NCBI GenBank assembly: GCA_035944135.1
Contig: DASZBM010000002.1
Location: forward strand, 1,116,001 to 1,180,000
Length of the DNA: 64,000 bases
DNA from: Acidobacteriaceae bacterium
GTDB taxonomy: Bacteria; Acidobacteriota; Terriglobia; Terriglobales; Acidobacteriaceae
Direction: 5' to 3'
In this document: piece after piece, positions 40,032-49,161 of the stretch
Layout of the letters: each line of letters begins with the position of its first letter
Position numbering within the stretch: position 1 is the first letter of the stretch
Notes under the pieces: generated by a model
Told to the model about the DNA's origin: nothing
The model's input: only the letters and a program-made list of their open reading frames with translations
Databases searched by the model: none
Program-made: the position numbers and the translations under genes

Positions 40032-42587
40032 TCACCGGGCGTTTTCGTCAATTGCCTCCACCAGCGCGTCGCGCAGTTCCCGCTTCTGTGCCGCAGACAG
40101 CCGGTTCCCATTCTGGGTCAGGTAGAAAACGTCGATCGCCGTTTCGCCCTCGGTGTCTACAAGTGCCACCTCAACATTGAACCGCATCTGGCTCAGCGTA
40201 ACGCTGATCGTCCGCAGCAGCCCCGGCACATCCTGCGCCACTACCTGCATCAGCGTGCTCGCCGCCGAAGCCCCATCGTCGAACTCCACCGCCGTCTCCA
40301 CCACCACACGCGGGCTCTTGCGCCGCCCGCGCCTGCGACTGCTCAGCATCGCCTCCGCTGAAACCCTGCCCTCCACCACGTCGCGCACTGTCGCCACAAA
40401 CCGCTCGCGCTCGCTCTCGTTCAGCTCCAGCGTGCGGAACGTATCCTGAAACCGGAAGCTGTCCACCACCACGCCCTCCGCATTCGCGAACGCCTCCGCC
40501 GTAACGACATTCATCCCCCACGCTGCCAGCGCCGTCGTGATCGACGCGAACAAACCCGGCCTGTCGCGGCTCACCAGCGTAATCTGGCTCGTTCCAGGCT
40601 CGTACTCGAACTCTAACTGCACAGCCTCGCTCTTCAACCGCTGAGCCAGTTGAAACTGCCCATAAATCACCTTCGACGGACGCGTGCGCACGTACCGCTC
40701 CGGAAAGCCCTCCACAAAATGTTCCAGCGCCTCACGCTCGCCCGGCTGCGCCCTCGCCAGCAGCCGCGAGATTCGTCCCGCATCCCCGCCGCGCCGCGCA
40801 TAGCCCGTCCGCGCCGGCTGCACGCGCTCCTGGTCCACGTTGCGGTCCAGCTGGTTCGCCGTCGACATCGACAGCCGCCACAAATTCTCCGCCTTCCACG
40901 GTGTCAGCGCATCTGGATGCACCGCGCGAATATCGGCGTACGTAAACAGCGTCAGCATCCACAACGACTCGTGCGTCTGCACCTTCCCCGCAAACGACCT
41001 CACCGTCTCCGTATCGAAGATGTCCCTGCGTAGCGCCGACGACATCTCCAGGTGCGTCTCGATCAACTGCAGCACCATCGCCTGGTCGTACGGATCCATC
41101 TCCAACCGGTTCAGCACACTCTCCGCCAGCCGCGAGCTCTCCGTCGCGTGATCATCGCCCGCGCGTCCCTTGCCCGTGTCGTGCATCAGCGCTGCCAGAT
41201 ACAGCAGCGCCGGGTTCTCCAGCTCATGAATCATCTTGCCCAGCCGCACTCTCCAGTCCGGCGCACCGGGTGCCGGCGGCTCTTCGAGCTCATGCAGCGT
41301 ATCGATCAACACAAACGTGTGCTCATCCACCGTGTACCGGTGATATGCATCGCGAATCACCAGCGCATCAATGCCGTGAAACTCCGGCAGGATCAGTTCC
41401 AGCACACCCACCGCATGCATCGAGCGCAGCGCCACACCCGCGCGCGACCCGGTCAGAATCTCTGCCAGCCGCGACCACAACGCCTCCCCTTCTTCCAGCC
41501 GCGCCGAGAGCACCGGAATCATCGCCTCGATGCGATCCTCGCTCGCCGTGCCCAGTCGAATTCCCGTCCGCGCCACTGCGGCAAACGCCCCCAGCACAAC
41601 GTCCGGATCCTGCGCCGGATCTCCCTTCGGTCCCGCTGCATCCAGCTCGATCCGGCCATTGTTCACACGGAATCCGGTCTGCGACGCCGGCTTGGAACCA
41701 TTCAACGGACGAGCGCTCACAACACTCTGCCCCGCAGCTTCCATAACTGTTAGCAGCCGCCGCTCAATCAACCTTGCGTGCCGGAAGTACACACGCATCC
41801 AGTACGCCGCATCCACCCGCTGCGGCCTCTCGCGAAGAGGCAAACCAATCCCGCGCTCCGCCGCCCCATCCTGCGCCAGCCAGTCGAGCACGTTGTCATC
41901 GCGCTCGTGCCTCCAGTGCAGAAAACAACGCGCCGACGTCAGAAACGCAATCGCGTCCTGAAACTCGTCCTCATCGCTCTCATGGCGCGCGCCCACCAGC
42001 TCCGCAACCCAGCTGCAGACATTCGTATCGCGCAGCCCGCCCGGACAGTCCTTGATGTTCGGCTCCAGGTGAAACAGCGTGCCGCCGTATTTTGAATAGC
42101 GATCCCGCGTCAGCGTTCCCAGCTCTGCGAGAATCTTTCGCCCATCTCGTCCGCGCCGGTTCGCCTCAAGCTTCCGCTCCAGCGACGCAACCACCTCGGA
42201 ATCCCCTGTCACGTAGCGCAGGTCCAGCAGCGCCAGCGCAAACTCCGGGTTCGCCGCGTCGAAGTGCTCGCAGTCCTTCGGTGTGCGCGTGGTCAGCGCC
42301 ACCTGCAGCCCCGAATCCCACAGCGTCTGCGACACGCGCCGGATCGCATCCTTCACCACCGCCGGCTTCGCCGCACACACCAGGAGATCGACATCCGAGT
42401 ACGGAAACAGATTGCCGCGCCCGTATCCTCCGATCGCTGCAATCGCCACACCGCTGGCCAGCTTCCTGTCCGTGGCAACCTCGCGCGCCCACAACGAGCT
42501 CACCACCTCGTCTACCAGCGCCCTGCGCGCCTCCACCGCACCAGGCCCGTCACCATCAGTCTCAAACGCGCGCCTCACCTCCAGCAT
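40032..42587 (-). CDS. glnD: bifunctional [protein-PII] uridylyltransferase/uridylyl-removing enzyme
   Basis: At least 851 residues. The nucleotidyltransferase motif GGYGRGNLFPYSDVDLLV is at about 53-70 with Asp65 and Asp67. The HD domain has LAALMHDTGKGRAGDDHA. Two C-terminal ACT domains are near 680-745 (LVSRDRPGLFASITTALAAW) and 785-850 (VVAQDVPGLLRTISVTLSQM). GlnD modifies PII according to glutamine level; the PII gene lies 195 bases upstream. The first ATG (42587) has no ribosome site. In-frame residues SGAPARSEYQSRMLEVRRAF continue the GlnD N-terminus upstream to a CTG at 42641, just after GGGGAGGG, so the true start may be this CTG. Confidence 0.9.
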   Translation of the reverse strand: MLEVRRAFETDGDGPGAVEARRALVDEVVSSLWAREVATDRKLASGVAIAAIGGYGRGNLFPYSDVDLLVCAAKPAVVKDAIRRVSQTLWDSGLQVALTTRTPKDCEHFDAANPEFALALLDLRYVTGDSEVVASLERKLEANRRGRDGRKILAELGTLTRDRYSKYGGTLFHLEPNIKDCPGGLRDTNVCSWVAELVGARHESDEDEFQDAIAFLTSARCFLHWRHERDDNVLDWLAQDGAAERGIGLPLRERPQRVDAAYWMRVYFRHARLIERRLLTVMEAAGQSVVSARPLNGSKPASQTGFRVNNGRIELDAAGPKGDPAQDPDVVLGAFAAVARTGIRLGTASEDRIEAMIPVLSARLEEGEALWSRLAEILTGSRAGVALRSMHAVGVLELILPEFHGIDALVIRDAYHRYTVDEHTFVLIDTLHELEEPPAPGAPDWRVRLGKMIHELENPALLYLAALMHDTGKGRAGDDHATESSRLAESVLNRLEMDPYDQAMVLQLIETHLEMSSALRRDIFDTETVRSFAGKVQTHESLWMLTLFTYADIRAVHPDALTPWKAENLWRLSMSTANQLDRNVDQERVQPARTGYARRGGDAGRISRLLARAQPGEREALEHFVEGFPERYVRTRPSKVIYGQFQLAQRLKSEAVQLEFEYEPGTSQITLVSRDRPGLFASITTALAAWGMNVVTAEAFANAEGVVVDSFRFQDTFRTLELNESERERFVATVRDVVEGRVSAEAMLSSRRRGRRKSPRVVVETAVEFDDGASAASTLMQVVAQDVPGLLRTISVTLSQMRFNVEVALVDTEGETAIDVFYLTQNGNRLSAAQKRELRDALVEAIDENAR

Positions 42588-42668
42588 CCGGCTCTGGTAC
42601 TCCGATCGCGCAGGCGCGCCGCTCGTGGTCGTTGTCGCCAGTTGCCCTCCCCATGACCCAGGTAAGCC

Positions 42669-42700
42669 GTCATCCTGAGGCGTAGCTAAAGGACCTCAGT
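42669..42700. repeat. dispersed GTCATCCTGAGCG repeat, copy 3 (variant)
   Basis: GTCATCCTGAGGCGTAGC continues to TAAAGGACCTCAGT. The inner CTGAGG and CCTCAG can pair. It lies in the glnB-glnD spacer. Confidence 0.65.
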
Positions 42701-42718
42701 ATTTGGATCCGCACAATG

Positions 42719-42766
42719 CGGGTGCCCCATTCATGCCGACAGCCTTTCGTCGGCATGGGTGGGTTA
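42719..42766. repeat. hairpin element, GGGTGGGTTA family copy 2
   Basis: CATGCCGAC (42732-42740) pairs with GTCGGCATG (42749-42757). The flanks GGGTGCCCCATT and GGGTGGGTTA mirror those of the element at 20080-20108, although the stem bases differ. It lies between glnB and glnD. Confidence 0.7.
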
Positions 42767-42782
42767 ACACAGCATCCAGTCC

Positions 42783-43121
42783 TTACAACGCAATCTCCCC
42801 ACGTTCATCATTCCGAATCCGGATCGCCTCATCAATCCGCGACACAAAAATCTTTCCATCGCCAATCCGTCCCGTACGCGCCGCCGAAATAATCGCCTCG
42901 ATCGCCCGCTCCTTCATCTCATCCGTGACCACCAGCTCCAGCTTCACCTTCGGCAGCAGGTCCACCGCGTACTCGCGTCCGCGATAGAACTCCGTGTGTC
43001 CCTTCTGCCGCCCATGTCCACGCGCCTCGAAGATCGTGATTCCCGAGACCCCAGCCTCAACCAGCGCTTCCTTCACCGCATCCAGCTTTGACGGCTGAAT
43101 CACCGCCTCAATCTTCTGCAT
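42783..43121 (-). CDS. glnB: P-II family nitrogen regulatory protein
   Basis: A 112-residue PII signal protein. The T-loop GHTEFYRGREYAVDLLPK contains the uridylylation site Tyr51, and the ATP-binding segments are GHGRQKG and RTGRIGDGKIFV (about 85-96). Length is standard. It lies 51 bases downstream of amtB on the same strand, so they are probably co-transcribed, which makes GlnK-type control of the transporter likely. The modifying enzyme GlnD is encoded just downstream after two repeat elements. GlnB and GlnK cannot be separated by sequence alone. Confidence 0.95.
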   Translation of the reverse strand: MQKIEAVIQPSKLDAVKEALVEAGVSGITIFEARGHGRQKGHTEFYRGREYAVDLLPKVKLELVVTDEMKERAIEAIISAARTGRIGDGKIFVSRIDEAIRIRNDERGEIAL

Positions 43122-43136
43122 CTCAGCTTCGCCTTT

Positions 43137-43171
43137 CTCTACTCTCTACCCTCTATCCTCTACACTCTGCC
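43137..43171. repeat. CTCTACC-type heptamer repeat in the amtB-glnB spacer
   Basis: Five degenerate heptamers, CTCTACT, CTCTACC, CTCTATC, CTCTACA and CTCTGCC, fill most of the 51-base spacer. On the coding (minus) strand they read GGTAGAG-like and so give several purine-rich, ribosome-site-like stretches upstream of glnB. Confidence 0.75.
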
Positions 43172-43172
43172 T

Positions 43173-44606
43173 CTAAGCGGCTTCCCAGTCGTAGCCCTCT
43201 TCTCCGTGCTGCGACAGATCCAGCCCCTCGCGTTCAGCATCTTCGCTGACCCGCAGGCCAATCAGCTTATCAACTATGAACAGAATGACCAGCGTGCCCA
43301 CAATTGACAATCCCCAGGCAATCGCAACGCCAATAGCCTGATTCAGCAACTGTCTCGCATTTCCCGCAAAAAGTCCGTTAATATGCACGGTCGGATTGAT
43401 GAACGCCCGCGCAAACAGCCCCGTCAGCAGCGCCCCCATCGTCCCGCCCGCTCCATGCACACCAAATGCATCCAGCGAGTCATCGTAGCCGAAGATGTTC
43501 TTCACCTTTACCACCATCCAGAAGCAGAACACCCCCGCAATCAGTCCGATCCACAGCGCGCCCATTGGCGTCACAAAGCCCGAAGCCGGCGTAATCGCGA
43601 CCAGCCCGGCCACCGCGCCCGAGATCCCGCCCAGTGCGCTCGGCTTGCCATTGCGAATCCACTCTGCCGCCAGCCACCCGATCGCCGCCGCCGCGGCGCC
43701 AAAGTGCGTATTCACGAACGCACTCGTCGCCAAACTGCTCGCCGCCAGCGCCGACCCTGCATTGAACCCAAACCATCCCACCCACAGCAAACACGCGCCG
43801 ATAAAGCTCAGCACCACCGAGTGCGGCGGCATCGGCCGCTGCGGATACCCCAGTCGCTTGCCCAAGTAGATCGCGGTCACCAGCGCGCTCACACCGCTCG
43901 TCACATGCACCACCGTTCCACCCGCGAAGTCCAGGCACGGAATCTTGCCGCCTGTTGCGTTCAGGAACCCGCCCGCGCCCCAAACCATGTGCGCCATTGG
44001 GCTGTACACAATGACTGCCCACAGCACCATGAACACCAGCATCGCCGAAAACTTCATCCGCTCCGCAAACGCGCCCGTAATCAGCGCCGGCGTGATGATG
44101 GCAAACATCAGCTGGTACACCATGAAGGTCTGCTCCGGAATCGTCGCCGCATAGCTCGGATTCGGCGCCAGCCCCACGCCCCTCAGAAACACGTGCTGAA
44201 ATCCGCCGATAAATGCATTCCCTGTGCCGAACGCCAGCGAGTACTCCACAAACGCCCAAAGCACCGTCACAACCGCCATCATCGCGAACGTCTGCATCAT
44301 CGTTCCGAGTACGTTCTTCTTCCGCACCAGTCCGCCGTAGAACAGCGCCAGCCCCGGCCCGCTCATCATCAGCACCAGCGCCGCGCTCACCAGCATCCAG
44401 GCGTTGTCGCCGGCCGACTGCGCCTGCGCAATCGCCGCCGTGTTCGCCGCCGCACTCTTCTCCAGCGCCGCAATCCGGTCCGTCGAAGCCGTCGCATTCG
44501 TCTGCGCAAAACACGCGCCCGCACTCAGGAGCACGCCTAGCAGCATTCCCGCTACCGCCACCATCATCACAAACCGCTTCCGCCCGAATGCTGCAAACCA
44601 GCGCAT
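43173..44606 (-). CDS. amtB: ammonium transporter
   Basis: A 477-residue Amt-family channel. The N-terminal signal-like helix is at about 13-34 (ending ACFAQ), followed by a short Ala-rich coiled segment (IAALEKSAAANTAAIAQAQ) and eleven membrane helices. The twin pore histidines lie in GGTVVHVTSGVSAL and AFGVHGAGGTMGALLTG. It brings ammonium into the cell. An AGGAGAGC site directly precedes the ATG. The order amtB then glnB is the reverse of the usual glnK-amtB operon. Divergent from the cupin gene. Confidence 0.95.
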   Translation of the reverse strand: MRWFAAFGRKRFVMMVAVAGMLLGVLLSAGACFAQTNATASTDRIAALEKSAAANTAAIAQAQSAGDNAWMLVSAALVLMMSGPGLALFYGGLVRKKNVLGTMMQTFAMMAVVTVLWAFVEYSLAFGTGNAFIGGFQHVFLRGVGLAPNPSYAATIPEQTFMVYQLMFAIITPALITGAFAERMKFSAMLVFMVLWAVIVYSPMAHMVWGAGGFLNATGGKIPCLDFAGGTVVHVTSGVSALVTAIYLGKRLGYPQRPMPPHSVVLSFIGACLLWVGWFGFNAGSALAASSLATSAFVNTHFGAAAAAIGWLAAEWIRNGKPSALGGISGAVAGLVAITPASGFVTPMGALWIGLIAGVFCFWMVVKVKNIFGYDDSLDAFGVHGAGGTMGALLTGLFARAFINPTVHINGLFAGNARQLLNQAIGVAIAWGLSIVGTLVILFIVDKLIGLRVSEDAEREGLDLSQHGEEGYDWEAA

Positions 44607-44781
44607 GCTCTCCTACCCCTCCAGCCAACGTGTGCAGATACACCTCAGGCCCGGCGCCCGAAGGCACAGCCCGATTCAAAATAGCCCCGCCACGTCGCGG
44701 TGGCCGAACCCTCACTTGTTATCCAATTGGCTCTACTTTACAACGCATTTACTCGTGCTCCAACACTTGTAAACTCGCTCT

Positions 44782-45156
44782 ATGAGCGAACGCCCCATCC
44801 ACATCGCCTGGAGCTCCATCCCACCCGAGCAGCTCAACCCTCTTCTCTCGCGCCAGTTCGTCACCGGCTCCCAGGCCATGCTCTCGCGCATTCAGCTCGC
44901 CAAAGGCTGCATCGTCCCGCGCCACGTCCACGCCAACGAGCAGATCGCCTTCATCCTCTCCGGCGCGCTCCGCTTCTCGCTCGGCGACGAATCCTCCGCG
45001 GAAGACATCATCGTCCGCGCCGGCGAAGTCCTCGTCATCCCTGGCAACATTCCGCACCTCGCCGAGGCCCTCGAAGACACCGACAACCTCGACATCTTCG
45101 CCCCGCCCCGCCAGGACTGGATCTCCGGCAACGACGCCTACCTCCGCAGCAAATAG
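44782..45156 (+). CDS. cupin domain-containing protein
   Basis: A 124-residue single-cupin protein. The first metal motif is PRHVHANEQIAFILSG (His48, His50, Glu53), and the second includes GEVLVIPGNIPH (His92). No signal peptide. Such small cupins can be sugar-binding, epimerase-like or regulatory. It lies 44 bases upstream of the RfbD-like gene on the same strand, but a specific role is not evident. Confidence 0.88.
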   Translation: MSERPIHIAWSSIPPEQLNPLLSRQFVTGSQAMLSRIQLAKGCIVPRHVHANEQIAFILSGALRFSLGDESSAEDIIVRAGEVLVIPGNIPHLAEALEDTDNLDIFAPPRQDWISGNDAYLRSK

Positions 45157-45200
45157 TGCCTTTCCTAACTCCTCACCCCAACTCGCTAACTCAGGAATCT

Positions 45201-46106
45201 ATGTCCGACCGCATCCTCGTCCTCGGAGCCTCCGGCCAGCTCGGCGCCGCGCTCTGCCGCCAGCTCGGCCCCTCTGCCATCCCCGCCGCGCGCCGTCCTG
45301 CCTCGCCCAACTGGATCACCCTCGACCTCAACACCCTCGTCGAATCCCCTGACGAACTGGTCTCTACCCAAAAACTCACCGCCATCATCTGCTCCGCCGG
45401 CGCCACCGACGTCGAGCGCTGCGAGTCTGACCACGCCTGGGCCGACGCCGCCAACCACCTCGGCCCGCTCGCCCTCGCCCGCGCCGCCGCGCACGCCAGG
45501 ATTCCCTTCGTCTTCTACTCCACCGATTACGTCTTCCCCGGCACGCCCGAAAATCCCGGCCCCTACACCGAAGACGCCCCCACGCACCCGCTTTCCGTCT
45601 ACGGCGGCACCAAGCGCGAGGGCGAAGTCGAAATCCTCAAAGAAAACCCCGCCGCCCTCGTCCTCCGCACCACCACCGTCTACGGCCCCGATCCCCAGGG
45701 CAAAAACTTCCTCTACACCCTCCGCCGCCTCCTCACCTCCGGCCAAACCATGCGCGTCCCCACCGACCAGCTCGCCACGCCCACCTACAACGAGGACCTC
45801 GCCACCGCCACGCTCGCCCTCCTTCGCGGCGGTTACACCGGCCTCTTCCACGCCGCCGGCCCCGAGATGCTCGCGCGCATCGACTTCGCCCGCCTCGCCT
45901 GCCGAATCCTCTCGCTCGACGCCTCGCTCCTCATCCCCCTCACCACGCCGGAGCTCAACCAGCGTGCCGCCCGCCCCCTAATCGCCGGCCTCGACTCCAC
46001 CCTCCTCACCACCACCCTCGGCCGCCAGTTCTTCCGCACCCCGGAGCAGGGCATCCTTGATTGGAAATCAGCCTTGGCAAACGACCCTCCAGCCCTGAAA
46101 CCCTAG
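45201..46106 (+). CDS. rfbD: dTDP-4-dehydrorhamnose reductase-like (RfbD) SDR protein
   Basis: A 301-residue extended-type SDR. The NAD(P) motif LGASGQLGAAL is at about 7-17, the catalytic Thr/Ser region FYSTDYVFPGTPE follows, and Tyr/Lys are in SVYGGTKREGE. The C-terminal pattern matches RfbD, which completes dTDP-L-rhamnose synthesis. No rfbA, rfbB or rfbC is adjacent, so a related nucleotide-sugar reductase is possible. An in-frame ORF extending back to 44700 crosses the cupin gene and was rejected; the ATG at 45201 is preceded by a weak AGGAAT site. Confidence 0.82.
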   Translation: MSDRILVLGASGQLGAALCRQLGPSAIPAARRPASPNWITLDLNTLVESPDELVSTQKLTAIICSAGATDVERCESDHAWADAANHLGPLALARAAAHARIPFVFYSTDYVFPGTPENPGPYTEDAPTHPLSVYGGTKREGEVEILKENPAALVLRTTTVYGPDPQGKNFLYTLRRLLTSGQTMRVPTDQLATPTYNEDLATATLALLRGGYTGLFHAAGPEMLARIDFARLACRILSLDASLLIPLTTPELNQRAARPLIAGLDSTLLTTTLGRQFFRTPEQGILDWKSALANDPPALKP

Positions 46107-46169
46107 AGACGCAAGCGATTACCTAAGTTTTCTTGGCACGACGCTCGCCAGTCGATAGGCTGGCGCGCG

Positions 46170-47288
46170 ATGCATTCCTCAAGGGAATCCAACCGCATCC
46201 GCACGCTGGATGGCTGGCGAGGTATCGCCATCCTGTTGGTTGTCGCCGGACACGCGGCCTTTTCCACCCGGTTCGAGAATCTCTTCCTCGCCCACCAGGC
46301 CTGGACTGCCGTCGACATTTTCTTCGTCATCAGCGGCTACATCATCACCGCCGGCCTTTTGCTGGAGGGTGCCGAACTCAACCTGCCCGCCTTCTACGCC
46401 CGCCGCGCCCTCCGAATTCTCCCGCCCGTCATTCTGTACCTCGCACTCGTTGCACTCTTCGCAGCCATCGGGCTCATCAACGATGTAACCCCGTCCGATC
46501 TGGCAGGCTCGCTCTTCTTTTTTCGCAACTACCAGATCGCGCATCACCCCACCGGCGTCTACACCGGACATTTCTGGTCGCTTGCCATCGAAGAGCACTT
46601 CTATCTGCTGTGGCCCGCCCTGCTTGCTTTCTTTCGCTCGCGCCGAGCCCTGTATGTCGCCGCAACCGGCGCCATCTTGTGCGCACTGTGGCGGCATCAC
46701 TGCATCGCGACCGCCGACCCCGTCAGATCGCTCTACTTCGTTGTCATCCGAACCGACTGTCGCCTCGACGGCCTTCTCATCGGCTGCTGCCTGGCCATTC
46801 TCACCAGCGACCCATCCGTCCAATCATGGATTCGCCGCAACGTCCCCAAAGAAACCCCTCTCCTCTGCGGATTTCCCGCCATCCTGCTCCTCAGTGCATA
46901 CTCCGGCCTGCCCTCCATCTGGTTCTATCTGCTCGTCGCCATCGCTATCGGCTCCACGCTCTTCGTGCACGAGGGCCTTGTCTACAAGTGGCTGAACCTC
47001 CCGGCTCTCGCCTGGATCGGCCGTATCTCCTACGGCGTCTATGTCTATCAGGAAATCTTCCTGATGCATCCGCTGCACGCCCAGCACCTTCCACGCTGGC
47101 AGATCTTCCCACTCAACCTCGTCCTGCTATTTCTTCTCGCAACCGCCTCGTACTACTTCCTTGAGCGGCCTATCTCGCGAATCGCGCACCGACGCTTCGC
47201 CGCCTCGCGCCCCAACGCAGCTTTAGTAACTGTTCGAGACCAGGGAATTACGTATTCTGAGCTTTCAAATCCGCCACTGCTCGATTAA
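46170..47288 (+). CDS. acyltransferase family 3 membrane protein (OafA/NodX type)
   Basis: A 372-residue polytopic membrane protein of about ten helices. Family marks are RTLDGWRGIAILLVVAGHAAF at the start with its His, DIFFVISGYIITAGLL, FYARRALRILPP and HFWSLAIEEHFYLLWP. Members O-acetylate or otherwise acylate cell-surface sugars. The C-terminal cytoplasmic tail (about 345-372) is short. It lies among other surface-glycan genes, which fits modification of exopolysaccharide or O-antigen. Confidence 0.9.
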   Translation: MHSSRESNRIRTLDGWRGIAILLVVAGHAAFSTRFENLFLAHQAWTAVDIFFVISGYIITAGLLLEGAELNLPAFYARRALRILPPVILYLALVALFAAIGLINDVTPSDLAGSLFFFRNYQIAHHPTGVYTGHFWSLAIEEHFYLLWPALLAFFRSRRALYVAATGAILCALWRHHCIATADPVRSLYFVVIRTDCRLDGLLIGCCLAILTSDPSVQSWIRRNVPKETPLLCGFPAILLLSAYSGLPSIWFYLLVAIAIGSTLFVHEGLVYKWLNLPALAWIGRISYGVYVYQEIFLMHPLHAQHLPRWQIFPLNLVLLFLLATASYYFLERPISRIAHRRFAASRPNAALVTVRDQGITYSELSNPPLLD

Positions 47289-47385
47289 GCTGACGCAAAC
47301 CCTCCGTTGGATTTGCGATGTCCTCTATGATCGCGCCCGAGCACCATCGCGAAGATCCAGCACTGAGGGGCAAGGAGCGAACACT

Positions 47386-49161
47386 GTGGCATCTCAGGCC
47401 TGCAGTCCTCCAATTCAGCCAGTTCAAACGGGCAATCGGCTCGGCGTCGCCGCACTAGCATTGGCTATTGGAGCACTCGCGGCAATCGGCGTCTTTCTCC
47501 TACCGTTCTCGTTTCCTCCCTCGCATCCCAGCTTGTCCGCCGCATATACCGCCGGTTTTAACAATAGAGTCGCTGCCGTAGCAGCAGTTCTTGTCGGAGT
47601 TCTAAGCTTCGCCCTGGCATGGAAATTCGACCTGTTTCCCAGCCGCGCTGAAGATCCCGATCGAGAATCAACGCCGAAATGGGTAGTTATAAGTTGCGTG
47701 GCAGCCTCCGCCGCGTTCACAGTCGCGGTCGGCTACCTTCTTTGTAAGGTTGAGCTGGCATCAGTCGACAACCGATTATTTCTGGAATGCATGGATGATG
47801 TAGCCAGATATCATCAGCGTCTCTATGGAGATTTCTCTTTCGTTTATGGGCCGCTACCCCTGTATTTCCCGTTGTTTGTGTATTGGCTCTTGCGGCCCGT
47901 TCACATCGGGATAGAAGGCTCCTACTACGTTGCCTTGACGGCTACACACGTCTTTGGCCTGGTAATCGCATGGCTCACACTGGAAGTTCTCCCACTGGGC
48001 AGGAAAACCAAATCGATCACCCTTTGCATGCTCGCCATTCTGTCAATGTGCCCGGTGATGGGATTGAATTACACACTCATTCGCTTCCTGGCTCCCTTCT
48101 CTACGCTCCTATTTGCTTCGCGGATAAAGAATCCATCCCTCGTTGCATTGGCATTCTTCTTGGGCGAGGCCCTGCAACTCGGTATCTCATCTGAGGTGGG
48201 CTTCGCGTTTGCTGCTGGAGCCTGCTTCTATGCGAACTGCATGATTGCCAAACACGGCCCTGCTTGGATTCCCGCTCTCGTCGCTCCGCTGCTGGCAGGG
48301 GTCGCATTTCTTTTCCTCGCAGGTCCCCATTACCTCGAGTCAATGCGGAAGTATTCCCATGGCGACTACAACCTCATCGTTGAGCCGCTGGGCTACATCA
48401 TTCTCTTCTTGATCGCAACATTGTGGCTAGTCCCGCGCATGCTGGCAGGCGCATTCCGGCAGCGACGGCCGGAGGCCGTGCTGCTTGCAAGTTTGTTCGT
48501 GGTCTCGCTCGGATTTGTACCGCCTGCCTTCGGTCTCTGCGATCCGCTCCATGTCTTCTTCAATGGCGCGGGAATTTTCGTCCTTGCATCGGTAGCGATC
48601 GGTGGATACTCCCGGCGCATCCGTCAATTATGGTTCTTTTGTTTTGCCTGTTCTTTGATGTGGATGCAGTTTGTAAATTTTATGCTTCGCCCTGATGTAA
48701 AGCAGGCAGTGGGATTTGCCCCCGGGGCGTCCGAACAGAAAAACTGGATCGACGTCGCTAAGCTTGAGTCGATAGTCGGAGATGCAAAAATTTCCGTGCC
48801 ATTTTGGGTACCGCTCGGCGTCGAAAACGAGTTGAAGCGAAGCGGCCATTTCTTACCAGATCGCGAAAGCTTTAATCTGCTCGTAACAAATCCGGATGCG
48901 GAAAAAGCGCGAATGGCCCGTATGGACCGCGCTCAATGGGCCCTGATCCCTGCGAAGGATTTTCTAATCAAAGAAACCGTATCGAACACATCCCGGATAC
49001 TTGGGATTGGCTACAACTTTTATCCGATTCGCCGCCAACCATACGTGTATGGCGCAATTCTGCTCAACGAACTCCAAACGCATTGGACCCCCGTGGCCTC
49101 GGTCGGGGACTGGATTGTCTATCGCCAGAACGCCCAAAAGGGTCAATCCTTCGACCCGTGA
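47386..49161 (+). CDS. large polytopic membrane protein, possible GT-C type glycosyltransferase
   Basis: A 591-residue membrane protein starting at GTG with a GGGGCAAGGAG-type site upstream. About eleven hydrophobic segments are followed by a soluble C-terminal region (about 440-591). The loop after the third helix holds LECMDDVARYHQRLYGDFSF and YGPLPLYFP, a pattern like the periplasmic loops of dolichol- or polyprenol-sugar-dependent transferases, but no family is certain. Codons are noticeably less GC-rich at the third position than in the flanking genes, which suggests a different history. The next gene starts at its stop codon (GTGA overlap), so they are probably co-transcribed. Confidence 0.65.
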   Translation: MASQACSPPIQPVQTGNRLGVAALALAIGALAAIGVFLLPFSFPPSHPSLSAAYTAGFNNRVAAVAAVLVGVLSFALAWKFDLFPSRAEDPDRESTPKWVVISCVAASAAFTVAVGYLLCKVELASVDNRLFLECMDDVARYHQRLYGDFSFVYGPLPLYFPLFVYWLLRPVHIGIEGSYYVALTATHVFGLVIAWLTLEVLPLGRKTKSITLCMLAILSMCPVMGLNYTLIRFLAPFSTLLFASRIKNPSLVALAFFLGEALQLGISSEVGFAFAAGACFYANCMIAKHGPAWIPALVAPLLAGVAFLFLAGPHYLESMRKYSHGDYNLIVEPLGYIILFLIATLWLVPRMLAGAFRQRRPEAVLLASLFVVSLGFVPPAFGLCDPLHVFFNGAGIFVLASVAIGGYSRRIRQLWFFCFACSLMWMQFVNFMLRPDVKQAVGFAPGASEQKNWIDVAKLESIVGDAKISVPFWVPLGVENELKRSGHFLPDRESFNLLVTNPDAEKARMARMDRAQWALIPAKDFLIKETVSNTSRILGIGYNFYPIRRQPYVYGAILLNELQTHWTPVASVGDWIVYRQNAQKGQSFDP

